NCBI GenBank assembly: GCA_017622505.1
Contig: JAGAQZ010000079.1
Span: 1 to 35,353, forward strand
Origin: Lachnospiraceae bacterium
GTDB taxonomy: Bacteria; Bacillota; Clostridia; Lachnospirales; Lachnospiraceae
Reading direction: 5' to 3'
Length of the DNA: 35,353 nucleotides
This document shows positions 16,256 through 25,123 of the stretch, piece after piece. The notes beneath the pieces were generated by a model. That model saw only the letters and a program-made list of their open reading frames with translations, ran no database searches and had not been told where the DNA came from. Position 1 is the stretch's first letter. Every line of letters starts with the position of its first letter. The position numbers and the translations under genes are program-made.

Positions 16256-17182
16256 ATGGGAAGATTCGGTAAATATTCCGGCGAAAAGAAAGGCTGGAAA
16301 AAGTTTAAAAAAGTTGTACGAACCGTAGTGCTTACTACGATTGCAACCATATTTGCGATATTATTCCTTTTGCCCACGGTATTGACCATAACCAATTCTT
16401 TTATGAGTCAGTCGGAAATATCGGCAAACTACGGTAAAATATTCGAAACCACAGACAACGGCGGTAAGGTATTCGTGGCGGAGACGGTAAATTTGAAATT
16501 CGTTCCGGATATGGTTACCTTTCAGCAGTACATAACCGTACTTTTGAAAAGTCCGGAGTATTTGTTTAAGTTCTGGAACTCAGTGATTTATACAGTGGTA
16601 ATTGTAGTGTTCCAGCTGGTGGTGGCGATGCTTGCGTCCTATGCTTTTATGAGGTATAAGGGGCGATTGAAGGAGATTATTTTCTTTTTGTATATTATCG
16701 TGACACTGATGCCTTACCAGGTTACGCTGGTGCCAAACTTTCTGGTGGCAGACTGGCTTGGCATTATTGATACCAGATGGGCGATTTGGATGCCGGGTAT
16801 ATTTTCACCCTTTGCGGTGTATCTGCTGACCAAGTATATGAAGCGAATTCCAAGTTCGATTATCGAGGCGGCAAGAGTGGACGGCGCCGGGGAATGGCAG
16901 ATTTTCAGGCATATTTGTCTGCCTTTATGTAAGGGTGCCCTGTACTCGGTAGCAATTCTTGTTTTTATTGATTTCTGGAATATGGTAGAGCAACCGCTGA
17001 TTTTATTGACCAATGCGGACTTGCACCCCTTATCAATCTTTTTGTCAAAGATTAATGCAGGGGAAATCGGTCTGGCGTTCGCAGTGGCAACCGTATATAT
17101 GGTGCCCAGCTTGCTGGTATTTTTATATGGCGAAGATTATCTGGTAGAGGGCATTACCTACCAGGGCGGAGTAAAAGGATAA
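16256..17182 (+). CDS. Sugar-type ABC permease (MalG/AraQ-like)
   Basis: 308 residues, about six membrane helices, with an enlarged outside loop between helices 1 and 2 (about residues 55-95). The EAA loop is canonical: IIEAARVDGAGEWQIFRHI followed by CLPL. This is the second half of the heterodimeric channel with the preceding gene, 57 bases upstream. The C-terminus ends in LVEGITYQGGVKG; 'EG(I/L)T.GAVKG'-like endings are common in this permease class. The HlyD-type gene begins 13 bases after the stop, so the two are very probably on one transcript. The substrate is unknown. Confidence 0.93.
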   Translation: MGRFGKYSGEKKGWKKFKKVVRTVVLTTIATIFAILFLLPTVLTITNSFMSQSEISANYGKIFETTDNGGKVFVAETVNLKFVPDMVTFQQYITVLLKSPEYLFKFWNSVIYTVVIVVFQLVVAMLASYAFMRYKGRLKEIIFFLYIIVTLMPYQVTLVPNFLVADWLGIIDTRWAIWMPGIFSPFAVYLLTKYMKRIPSSIIEAARVDGAGEWQIFRHICLPLCKGALYSVAILVFIDFWNMVEQPLILLTNADLHPLSIFLSKINAGEIGLAFAVATVYMVPSLLVFLYGEDYLVEGITYQGGVKG

Positions 17183-17195
17183 CGGAGGAAAAGTA

Positions 17196-18809
17196 ATGGT
17201 AGCAATAGAGAATGAAAATAAAGGAAGCCGTAAAAGAGAGTGGATTAAAAATATCGCGATTATCTTTTTGACGATTATGCTGATTCTGACTTTCTTTTCC
17301 AATACAATTATGAATTATTCACTGCCCCAGGTAGCAACCCGCTATGTGGAGAGCGGTTCGATTTCTGCCCAGATTCGCGGTACGGGTACCGTGGAAGCGG
17401 TAGATCCTTATAATGTGGTGGTAAACGAATCCAGAGTGATTTCTTCGGTGGCGGTAAAGGCTGAGTCTTACGTGGAAAAAGGTGATGTGCTTTACTATTT
17501 GGAAGATAGGGAAAGCGCCGAACTTGAGACTGCAAGGGAAGAACTTGCGGCAGCGCAGCTTGCATACGATAAAGCGATTTTAAACGGTGGACTTACCAGA
17601 GCAGAAGTTACGGAAATTGAAAACGGATTGGTGGAAAGCGTAACCCAGAGCCAGGCACGTCTCGAAGCTGCTGATGCGAAAATTGCAGAATTACAGCATA
17701 CGGTGAATGTATATCAGGCTAATGTAAATGCCCTTCAGGCCAGAATTGATACCTTGGCTTCTTCTAAGGTGGATGCAAGCGCAGAGAGCAAGGCTTTGGC
17801 ACAGGCAGAGATTAACTTAAACAACGGAAAGGCAACACTTGCCCAAGCGCAGAATGCCTATGATGCGGTCAAAGATTTGCCGGATACAGACCAAAGTAAA
17901 ATTGATGCAGCAACTAAACTTTATCAGGAGCAGGATAACGTAGCAAAGCTTGAGGCTGCAGTATCCAATGCGAGAGTGGCGTTGGAATTAAAGACAGGAA
18001 GCGCAGATATTGCCAATCAGATTGCTGCATTGGAAAAAGAAAAAGTAGGTGCGAATAACGTTTTGTCCGCAGCGCAGATTAATCTCGAGAATGCAATCAA
18101 AGAAAAAGATGAAATGCTTGCAGAAATTCTTACAAAGATGGATATTGCCGATGCATATCAGGCAATTAAAGATAAAAAAGCGGAAATCGCTAAATTAGAG
18201 GCGGATTCAGTTGGCGGAGCCATTACGGCACCTGTATCGGGAACCGTAACAAGTCTTTCTTATACAGCAGGTGAAACCACGGTGGCAGGGGAACCGGCAG
18301 CAGTTATCCAGATTGAAGGCAAGGGTTATACCATGACGCTTTCCGTACCTAACAAGCAAGCATCTACCGTTAAAGTGGGTGACCCTGTGGAATTGCAGAA
18401 TGCATGGTATTATGATGATGTGACTGCGTCTTTGATAGCAATCCGTAATGATAAGACAAATCCCGGACAGAATAAGGTGCTTGAGTTCCAGTTGACCGGT
18501 GATTCCTTGGTGCCCGGACAGTCCTTGAGTGTTGCAATCGGACAGAGAAGTGTTAACTATGATTTGATTGTGCCTAACAGCGCAATTCGTGAAGACAATA
18601 ACGGCAAGTTTATCTTGATTGTGGAATCCAAGTTTGCGCCCTTTGGTAACCGTTATGTGGCACAGCGTGTGGATGTGGAAGTCATTGCAAGCGATGATAC
18701 CCAGACTGCAATTAAAGCAGGCTTGTATGGTTACGAATATGTTATTACAACATCGACTAAACCCATAGAATCCGGTGATCAGGTTCGTTTATCCGAGGAG
18801 ATGAATTAA
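17196..18809 (+). CDS. HlyD-family membrane fusion (adaptor) protein
   Basis: 537 residues. A short cytoplasmic start is followed by one membrane anchor (about 23-42), then the first half of a lipoyl-like hairpin (GSISAQIRGTGTVEAVDPY; VAVKAESYVEKGDVLYYL). A very long Ala/Glu/Gln-rich coiled coil spans about 100-325, and the second lipoyl half follows (ITAPVSGTVTSLSYTAGE). Beta-barrel and membrane-proximal regions run to the end (VPNSAIRED, GLYGYEYVITTS). This is the layout of adaptor proteins of MacA/YknX or HlyD type, which normally work with efflux ABC transporters. Here it sits directly behind import-type permeases and is translationally coupled, by a one-base TAATG overlap, to a MacB-core protein. 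GGAGGAAAA precedes the ATG. Confidence 0.92.
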   Translation: MVAIENENKGSRKREWIKNIAIIFLTIMLILTFFSNTIMNYSLPQVATRYVESGSISAQIRGTGTVEAVDPYNVVVNESRVISSVAVKAESYVEKGDVLYYLEDRESAELETAREELAAAQLAYDKAILNGGLTRAEVTEIENGLVESVTQSQARLEAADAKIAELQHTVNVYQANVNALQARIDTLASSKVDASAESKALAQAEINLNNGKATLAQAQNAYDAVKDLPDTDQSKIDAATKLYQEQDNVAKLEAAVSNARVALELKTGSADIANQIAALEKEKVGANNVLSAAQINLENAIKEKDEMLAEILTKMDIADAYQAIKDKKAEIAKLEADSVGGAITAPVSGTVTSLSYTAGETTVAGEPAAVIQIEGKGYTMTLSVPNKQASTVKVGDPVELQNAWYYDDVTASLIAIRNDKTNPGQNKVLEFQLTGDSLVPGQSLSVAIGQRSVNYDLIVPNSAIREDNNGKFILIVESKFAPFGNRYVAQRVDVEVIASDDTQTAIKAGLYGYEYVITTSTKPIESGDQVRLSEEMN

Positions 18810-19942
18810 TGATAAAAGAAGTGTTTTTTCGAATTAAAGAACGCTTGATGCAAATCGGACTTTTTAAAACCATTGTATTGTTTCTGACTTTTATAATGCT
18901 GATAACGGTGGCTGTCCTGGGAATAGTGTTGCAGGTCGGCAAGAATTCCCTGGAAGACCAATTGATGGCCAAACGCTGGTCGATGAAAAAGGACGTGGCG
19001 CAAATCAGTTGCTTCTATTCGCAGGATGCTTTTATGACGGAAGACAGTATTGAAGAGATGCGTTATCTTCTGAGTAAAAAGTTGCAGGAACTGGCAATTG
19101 AGCCGAATACGGCAAATGCGAGATTGTATATTGACGCTTATTCGGCCCAGGGGACGATTTCCATACAAAGCGATAAAAAAAGCATACAGGCCACGGCTAT
19201 TGGCATCGGTGGAGACTTCTTTATGTTTCATCCGGTTAAGCTGAAGGGCGGAATGTATTTTAGCGGTAACGATTTGATGCAGGATGCGATTCTTTTGGAT
19301 GAAGAGGCTGCGTGGCAGTTGTTCGGTTCCAATGATATTGCCGGTAAAACTGTGACCATTGGAGGTTTGCCTTATCGCGTGGCAGGGGTTTATGAGCGGC
19401 CGCAGGGAGATTTGGAAACCTTGGCAGGCAGTGAAGATACGACAGTTTATGTGTCTTTTAGCACATTAAATGCCATGAAATCGGCTTCTGTTACCTGTTA
19501 TGAAGTTGTAATGCCAAATCCCGTTGAAGGTTTTGCAATGGACCGGATGCTTGAAATTAATTTAAGTTCTGAAGAAATGGTGAAAATGGTTGAAAATTCC
19601 AATCGTTTTTCGTATATTTCATTGTACAACGTTTGGAAAGAGCGTGCTGCAAGAAGTATGAAGACCGACGATATTGTACTGCCTTTCTGGGAAAATTTGG
19701 CCCGATATAAGGAAGAACAGATGATGGAAGTGGCCCTTTGGCAGGTGGTGCTTGCGGGTATTCTCTTGATTTATTGGGGAATAAAGGGTATGATTTGGGT
19801 AATCAGACATAAACCTACCGCGCAGACCTTTGTCAAAATAGGGGATTTTATAAGTGAGAAATTCCGCGGGGCAAAGAAGCGTGCCAAGGCGAAAAGGAAA
19901 GCGCGAAAGGAGCAGGAGCAGAATACATATATTGATGAATAG
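18809..19942 (+). CDS. Membrane-anchored MacB periplasmic-core-domain protein without FtsX channel
   Basis: 377 residues. One membrane segment lies near the N-terminus (about 20-42) and one near the C-terminus (about 308-329), ending in a strongly basic cytoplasmic tail (KKRAKAKRKARKEQ). The region between matches the MacB periplasmic core domain: DAYSAQGTISI, GIGGDFFMFHPVKLKGGMY, AILLDEEAAWQLFGSNDIAG, KTVTIGGLPYRVAGVYE. In MacB and relatives this domain is followed by an FtsX-type three-helix unit; that part is missing, leaving only two helices. The start overlaps the stop of the HlyD-type gene by one base, implying a tight stoichiometric pair. I infer a mechanotransmission partner of the adaptor, not a transporter by itself. 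Confidence 0.85.
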   Translation: MIKEVFFRIKERLMQIGLFKTIVLFLTFIMLITVAVLGIVLQVGKNSLEDQLMAKRWSMKKDVAQISCFYSQDAFMTEDSIEEMRYLLSKKLQELAIEPNTANARLYIDAYSAQGTISIQSDKKSIQATAIGIGGDFFMFHPVKLKGGMYFSGNDLMQDAILLDEEAAWQLFGSNDIAGKTVTIGGLPYRVAGVYERPQGDLETLAGSEDTTVYVSFSTLNAMKSASVTCYEVVMPNPVEGFAMDRMLEINLSSEEMVKMVENSNRFSYISLYNVWKERAARSMKTDDIVLPFWENLARYKEEQMMEVALWQVVLAGILLIYWGIKGMIWVIRHKPTAQTFVKIGDFISEKFRGAKKRAKAKRKARKEQEQNTYIDE

Positions 19943-20012
19943 ATGTATGCTTATGTTTCGGAAGCTGTTTGTTTGATTTGGGTGTAAAATATAAAAAGTA
20001 AGAGGAGGAATT

Positions 20013-22535
20013 ATGATGAAAGGAAAGTTAAAAAAAGCAATTTGCATGGCTTTGGCAACCGTTATGGTGGTTTCCATGACTGCCTGCTTTGGAAAAGGCA
20101 ATGGAGGTGATGCCAGCGATGCACTGGCACAGGCTTCAGATTCTGCCAACGCGAAAGAAGCCGTTTTTAAGGAAATCGGCAGTGTTAATCCGGAGGCGGA
20201 ATGGTTTGACAATGTTCTCGTGGATGGCGAGGAGGTCATTGTGGTATGGTCCGAGTATGTGGATGTTTATGGAGAAGAGGGTGGAGATGTGATGCCCGGT
20301 GGTGAGGCCGTACCTTATGAAGAAGATATGACCGGAGAAGTGCCGGAGACACCAGTTGAGGAAGAAATGCCTGAAGAAGAGGGTGCGATTACTGAGGATG
20401 TTGCAACCGAGGGAGAAGGCGTGGACTCGGTGGTAATTGTAGATGATCCTATGATGCCTATGCCTGAAGTTGAATATATTCCTGAGGATAACTACAGTTT
20501 TTATTATAAGTTAAACTTAGGCAGAGTATCCTTTGGCGGAACCGGAATGTCGGTAACATCTATTGACCTTCCGGAAAAGGAATACAGTTGCGGTATATCT
20601 ATTGACCCGAGTACAGGAAATTATGTAATTGTAACCGAGCATACGGAAGAAGATTACAGCGACCCTGAGAACTATACATATGAAACACATTTGTATATGA
20701 ATGTATATTCTAAATCGGGCGAACTTGTGAGCCGTGAAGAGTTGGATTTGGGAATTAAATCAGATGAGTATTATGGCATCTATGGTATGGGTATTGCAGC
20801 AAACGGCGATATTTGTCTTTTATCAGACCGTACTTTAATTGTATTAAATTCTTCTTTACAGAAGGTTGGCCAGGTGGCATTCAGCGACAATCAGTGGGTA
20901 GAAAGTTTCTTCGTATCTTCAGATGGCGTACCTTATGTATACATTTGGACAGAAGGCGGAGAATCTTCAGAAAGTACCTTCCATATGGTTGATACCCAGC
21001 AGGTAAAAATCGGTCCCGCGATAGAAGCACCGGAAGAATTCTGGGGTGGCGTAAGACCGGGTGCCGGACATGATATGTATTATACTACCGATAAGGGTGT
21101 ATATACCTACGATTTCGATAGCAAAGAGAACAAGAAGATCCTGGATTATGTAGATTCAGATATTGATTATAATTTCGTAAATTATTGTGTACCCATTGAT
21201 GAAACACGCATTGTTGCAGTGGTAAATGATCCTGAGACTTGGGAAGCATCCGTTTCTTTCTTAGAGAAAGTGCCCCCCGAGGAAGTAGTGGATAAAATCA
21301 TCATTACCATGGGTATGGTTTATACAGACTATGAAATCCGCAGTAAGGTAATTGCTTTTAACAAGGCAAGTGACAAGTACCGCATCCGAATGATTGAGTA
21401 TTACGAGTATAACAATGAGGCTGACTGGAATGCAGGACAGAAAATGTTTAACAATGACATTATTACGTCTAATGCACCGGATATCATTGTGATTAACAGC
21501 GGTATGCCTGTAGACAGTTTTATGGATAAGGGTGTGTTCCTTAACTTAAATCCTTATATTGAAGCTGATCCGGATGTAAGCAAAGAAGATATGGCTCCTA
21601 ACGTTTTGGCATTAGGTTCCAGAGGCGACGATACTTATATTTTAACAGGTGCTTTTACCATCAGTACAATGGCAATGAAGAAGTCGCTTGTACCAAACGG
21701 CGAAACCATTACTTTGGCAGAATTGCGCCAGCTTGAGCAGAAGTACGGTACTTTGGCATTCCGTGATGCTACAAGAAATGATGTACTTTACTATGCAATG
21801 GAAATGAATTATTCAGAGTTCCTAGATTTAAAAACAGGTAAGTGTGACTTTAATACACCTGCATTTTATGAATTGTTGGAATATGCAAAGCAGTATCCCG
21901 AAGAGATTGATTGGGAAAGTATGGACGATAATTATTGGATGGAGTCTGAAACTGCAATCAGAGATAACAAAGCGTTATTGGCATATTATACAGTAGGATA
22001 TTTTAACAATATGGCATGGACCGAGCAGGGTGTTTTCGGAGAAGATGTGGCATTGGTTGGCTTCCCCGGAAACTCGGGAAATACCGGTGCAATTTATCCC
22101 TATTTCCAGATGGCGATTTCCAATGACTGTGAGCATCCGGAAGAAGCTTGGCAGTTTATGAGACAGTTCTATACCTATGAAGGCCAGAAGGAAATTGACT
22201 ATGGTGCACCCTTAAATCTTAAGGTAATGGATGAGAGATTGGAGCAGGCGCAGCAGAGACCTTACTGGATTGATGATGACGGCAATAAGGTTGAGTATGA
22301 TGAAACCTATTGGATTGGCGATCAGGAAATCATTATCCAGCCCTTAAGCGCTGAACGTGCACAGGAATTAAAAGAGTATACATTGTCCGTAGATAAGTTG
22401 TATTATTACGATTCTTCCATCAGTGATATTATCGCGGAAGAAGCGGCGCCGTTCTTTGCGGGACAGAAGACTGCAGAACAGGCAGCTGACATTATTCAGA
22501 GCCGTGTACAGATATACGTAAATGAAAATATGTAA
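20013..22535 (+). CDS. Second very large solute-binding lipoprotein, paralogue of the one at 12983
   Basis: 840 residues. Signal peptide with lipobox MTAC (Cys near 25), so a lipoprotein. After it comes an acidic, Pro/Glu-rich and probably disordered stretch (about 75-145, with PETPVEEEMPEEEG). A beta-rich region (about 145-425) contains repeats such as NGDICLLSDRTLIVLN, suggesting a propeller. The family 1 solute-binding domain starts near 427 (IIITMGMVYTDYEIRSK; NDIITSNAPDIIVI; HPEEAWQFMRQF). The ending PFFAGQKTAEQAADIIQSR is nearly that of the first SBP. Two such proteins in one cluster imply two ligands or a division of labour. GAGGAGG precedes the tandem ATGs at 20013 and 20016. HflK starts only 10 bases after the stop. 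Confidence 0.9.
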   Translation: MMKGKLKKAICMALATVMVVSMTACFGKGNGGDASDALAQASDSANAKEAVFKEIGSVNPEAEWFDNVLVDGEEVIVVWSEYVDVYGEEGGDVMPGGEAVPYEEDMTGEVPETPVEEEMPEEEGAITEDVATEGEGVDSVVIVDDPMMPMPEVEYIPEDNYSFYYKLNLGRVSFGGTGMSVTSIDLPEKEYSCGISIDPSTGNYVIVTEHTEEDYSDPENYTYETHLYMNVYSKSGELVSREELDLGIKSDEYYGIYGMGIAANGDICLLSDRTLIVLNSSLQKVGQVAFSDNQWVESFFVSSDGVPYVYIWTEGGESSESTFHMVDTQQVKIGPAIEAPEEFWGGVRPGAGHDMYYTTDKGVYTYDFDSKENKKILDYVDSDIDYNFVNYCVPIDETRIVAVVNDPETWEASVSFLEKVPPEEVVDKIIITMGMVYTDYEIRSKVIAFNKASDKYRIRMIEYYEYNNEADWNAGQKMFNNDIITSNAPDIIVINSGMPVDSFMDKGVFLNLNPYIEADPDVSKEDMAPNVLALGSRGDDTYILTGAFTISTMAMKKSLVPNGETITLAELRQLEQKYGTLAFRDATRNDVLYYAMEMNYSEFLDLKTGKCDFNTPAFYELLEYAKQYPEEIDWESMDDNYWMESETAIRDNKALLAYYTVGYFNNMAWTEQGVFGEDVALVGFPGNSGNTGAIYPYFQMAISNDCEHPEEAWQFMRQFYTYEGQKEIDYGAPLNLKVMDERLEQAQQRPYWIDDDGNKVEYDETYWIGDQEIIIQPLSAERAQELKEYTLSVDKLYYYDSSISDIIAEEAAPFFAGQKTAEQAADIIQSRVQIYVNENM

Positions 22536-22545
22536 GAGGTAAAAA

Positions 22546-23568
22546 ATGGCAGACGAAAACGTATTTGAGCGTTTTACCAGCGATGGTAAATCCAAAGGTA
22601 AAAAGAAAAATGATATTAAAATGCCGAAGGGCATCGGTAAGATTATGTTTGCCGTTGTAGCAGTGATTGTGCTTGCGATTCTGGTGTCACAAAGTACTTA
22701 CACCATTCGTGAGCAGGAACAGGCTGTTTTGGTAACTTTCGGTAAGGCAGAAGCGGTAACCGAGGCCGGCTTGCATTTTAAAATTCCTTTTATCCAACAG
22801 GTAAAAAAGGTAAATACTACAATCCAGGGATTTTCCATCGGTTACGCTTCGGATACGAATGCTACAACGGAAGATGAGTCCTTGATGATTACATCGGATT
22901 ATAACTTTGTTAACGTGGATTTCTTTGTGGAATACCGCGTATCCGACCCTGTGAAAGCATTGTATGCGTCGGAAGAACCGGTGGAGATCCTTAAGAAAAT
23001 TTCGCAGTCCTGTATCCGTAACGTAATCGGCAGTTATGAGGTGGACAGTGTTTTGACTACCGGTAAAAACGAAATTCAGGCGCAGATTAAGGAAATGATT
23101 ATTCAGAAGCTTGAAGAACGTGATATCGGTATCCAGTTAGTGAATATTACCATTCAGGATGCAGAACCGCCTACGGAGGCAGTTATGCAGGCATTTAAAG
23201 CCGTAGAAACTGCTAAACAGGAAAGCGAAACTGCCGTAAACAATGCAAACAAGTATCGTAACGAGCAGATTCCTGCAGCCCAGGCTGAGGCAGACAGAAT
23301 TGTGCAGGAGGCAGAAGCGGATAAAACAGAGCGTATTAATGAAGCAACTGCCCAGGTGGCACGCTTTGATGCTATGTATGCAGAATACGTAAAATATCCC
23401 GAATTAACGCAACAGCGTATGTTCTATGAAACAATGGAAGAGGTATTACCGGACCTTACGGTAATTATCGAAAGCGGTAACGGTGAGACCCAGACTGTTG
23501 TACCGGTAGCACCTTTGTTCGGTAATATTACATCAAGTCCCTACACAACGGGAAATAATGAAGGATAG
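22546..23568 (+). CDS. hflK: HflK-like SPFH/Band 7 membrane protein
   Basis: 340 residues. A charged cytoplasmic N-terminus (SDGKSKGKKKND) is followed by one membrane helix (about 33-50) and an SPFH/Band 7 domain (about 52-230) with YTIREQEQAVLVTFGKAE, EAGLHFKIPFIQQV and YRVSDPVKALY. Next come helical segments rich in Ala/Glu/Gln (QAEADRIVQEAEADKTERIN) and a short C-terminal tail. In proteobacteria, HflK and HflC form a cage around the FtsH protease and modulate membrane-protein turnover. Its gene follows the second SBP gene after 10 bases and precedes HflC by 12, so it belongs to the same transcription unit; that link with a transport cluster is unusual. Confidence 0.88.
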   Translation: MADENVFERFTSDGKSKGKKKNDIKMPKGIGKIMFAVVAVIVLAILVSQSTYTIREQEQAVLVTFGKAEAVTEAGLHFKIPFIQQVKKVNTTIQGFSIGYASDTNATTEDESLMITSDYNFVNVDFFVEYRVSDPVKALYASEEPVEILKKISQSCIRNVIGSYEVDSVLTTGKNEIQAQIKEMIIQKLEERDIGIQLVNITIQDAEPPTEAVMQAFKAVETAKQESETAVNNANKYRNEQIPAAQAEADRIVQEAEADKTERINEATAQVARFDAMYAEYVKYPELTQQRMFYETMEEVLPDLTVIIESGNGETQTVVPVAPLFGNITSSPYTTGNNEG

Positions 23569-23580
23569 GAGGAGAGGATA

Positions 23581-24447
23581 ATGAAAAAAGGCATTATTGC
23601 TGTAGTGATTACGATTGTAACCTTTTTGTTAATTATTACTCTCGGTTCTTCTATCGTAGTGACACAGGAAAATGAATACACATTAATTAAGCAGTTTGGC
23701 AAGGTAGACCGCGTAATTGACGAGGCGGGCTTGAGTTTTAAGATTCCTTTTGTTGAAAGCGTTTATACACTGCCGAAAGAAATACTTTTATATGATTTGG
23801 CACCTTCGGATGTTATTACCGGAGATAAAAAGACTATGATTTGTGACTGTTATGTTCTTTGGGAGATTACGGATGCGTTAAAATTCTCACAGACTTTGAA
23901 TTCTTCCGTAGGAAACGCAGAAAGCCGTATTGATACGGTGGTTTACAATGCAACCAAGAGCGTAATCAGTAGTATGACTCAGGAACAGGTAATTTCCGGC
24001 CGAAGTGATATGCTGCAGGATGCAATTATTAATAACATCGGTAGCTCTATGGAACAGTACGGAATTGCAATTCTTGAGGTGGAAACGATTAAGTTAGACC
24101 TGCCCAACGATAACAAGGAAGCGGTTTATGAGCGTATGATTTCAGAGCGTGACAATATTGCTGCAACTCACATTGCACAGGGACAGGCGGAAGCGCAAAA
24201 AATCAGAAACCAGACAGACAAGGAAGTTGCAATTATGATTTCCGAGGCTGAGAAGGAAGCGGAAATTTTACGTGCGGAAGGTGAAGCGGAATATATGCGT
24301 ATTCTTTCGGAAGCTTATTCCGATGAGAGCAGGGCAGACTTTTATGCATATGTAAGAAGTCTTGATGCAGCCAAGGAAGCGTTACAGGGTGAAGATAAGA
24401 CCTTGATTCTTTCACCGGAATCACCTATGGCGCAAATCTTTTATTAA
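23581..24447 (+). CDS. hflC: HflC-like SPFH/Band 7 membrane protein
   Basis: 288 residues: membrane helix at about 5-26, then a Band 7 domain (VTQENEYTLIKQFGKVDRVI; EAGLSFKIPFVESV; CDCYVLWEITDALKF), a long helix (AEAQKIRNQTDKEVAIMISEAEKE) and the HflC-type end ADFYAYVRSLDAAKEAL followed by LSPESP. These C-terminal motifs are diagnostic for HflC rather than generic stomatins. It is the partner of the preceding HflK in a hetero-oligomeric ring at the outer face of the membrane. A GGAGGAGAG ribosome binding site lies in the short gap. HflKC is best known from Gram-negative bacteria but does occur in Lachnospiraceae-type Clostridia. Confidence 0.9.
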   Translation: MKKGIIAVVITIVTFLLIITLGSSIVVTQENEYTLIKQFGKVDRVIDEAGLSFKIPFVESVYTLPKEILLYDLAPSDVITGDKKTMICDCYVLWEITDALKFSQTLNSSVGNAESRIDTVVYNATKSVISSMTQEQVISGRSDMLQDAIINNIGSSMEQYGIAILEVETIKLDLPNDNKEAVYERMISERDNIAATHIAQGQAEAQKIRNQTDKEVAIMISEAEKEAEILRAEGEAEYMRILSEAYSDESRADFYAYVRSLDAAKEALQGEDKTLILSPESPMAQIFY

Positions 24448-24522
24448 AAATAAAACAATCAATGTAACCAAAGAATAGAATGCTGTAAAAGGTATGCAAC
24501 CACAAAGAAAGGAAACGAAGGC

Positions 24523-25068
24523 ATGGCAAAAGTAGCAATTTTTCTTGCAACCGGCTTTGAAGAAATCGAGGCTTTAACTGTAGTGGATTTATTGAGACGT
24601 GTTCACGTGGATATTGATATGGTATCCATTACCGGTGAAAAAAGAGCAATCGGTTCTCACGGAATTGTAGTGGAAACGGATAAAATTATTAACCAGCTTA
24701 ATTTTACCGAATATGATATGTTGGTTTTGCCGGGAGGAATGCCGGGGACTTTAAACTTGGAAGCTTGTGAAGTTTTAATGACTCAGGTGGATGCATTTTA
24801 TCAGCAGGATAAGTGGCTTGCGGCAATCTGTGCAGCACCCAGCATCTTCGGACATAAGGGCATTTTAAACGGAAGAACCGCTTGCTGTTATCCGGGCTTT
24901 GAGAAAGATTTAAAAGGCGCAAACGTGTCTATGGAACCGGTGTGCGTGGATGGCACAATCATTACTTCCCGGGGTATGGGTTGCGCAATTGACTTTGGCT
25001 TAAAGATTGTGGAACTTTTGTTGGGTGAAGAAAATAGCAAAGAAATTGCAAAAGGAATTATTTATTAA
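24523..25068 (+). CDS. DJ-1/PfpI family protein (YajL-like)
   Basis: 181 residues, one complete DJ-1/ThiJ domain. The nucleophile-elbow motif is LAAICAAPSIFG with Cys103, and the supporting acidic residue lies in GFEEIEALT (about Glu16), both as in human DJ-1 and YajL. Later motifs are LPGGMPGTLNLE, CCYPGFEKDL and ITSRGMGCAIDFGLKIVELL. Family members are redox-sensitive proteins reported to have glyoxalase or deglycase activity, the latter being disputed. It follows HflC by 75 bases with AAAGGAAA before the ATG; no clear promoter lies in the gap, so it may be the last gene of the long cluster. The terminator at 25081-25110 follows. Confidence 0.93.
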   Translation: MAKVAIFLATGFEEIEALTVVDLLRRVHVDIDMVSITGEKRAIGSHGIVVETDKIINQLNFTEYDMLVLPGGMPGTLNLEACEVLMTQVDAFYQQDKWLAAICAAPSIFGHKGILNGRTACCYPGFEKDLKGANVSMEPVCVDGTIITSRGMGCAIDFGLKIVELLLGEENSKEIAKGIIY

Positions 25069-25080
25069 ATGCGCAAAAAA

Positions 25081-25110
25081 AAACGGAAGAGAAAAACTCT
25101 TCCGTTTTTT
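25081..25110. terminator. Bidirectional rho-independent terminator
   Basis: Perfect 11-bp stem AAACGGAAGAG (25081-25091) and CTCTTCCGTTT (25097-25107), loop AAAAA, with T residues to 25110 on the plus strand. The A-run 25075-25083 gives a T-run on the minus strand. It closes both the DJ-1 gene and the convergent YjfB-like gene. Confidence 0.92.
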
Positions 25111-25123
25111 ATAATATGTTTTG

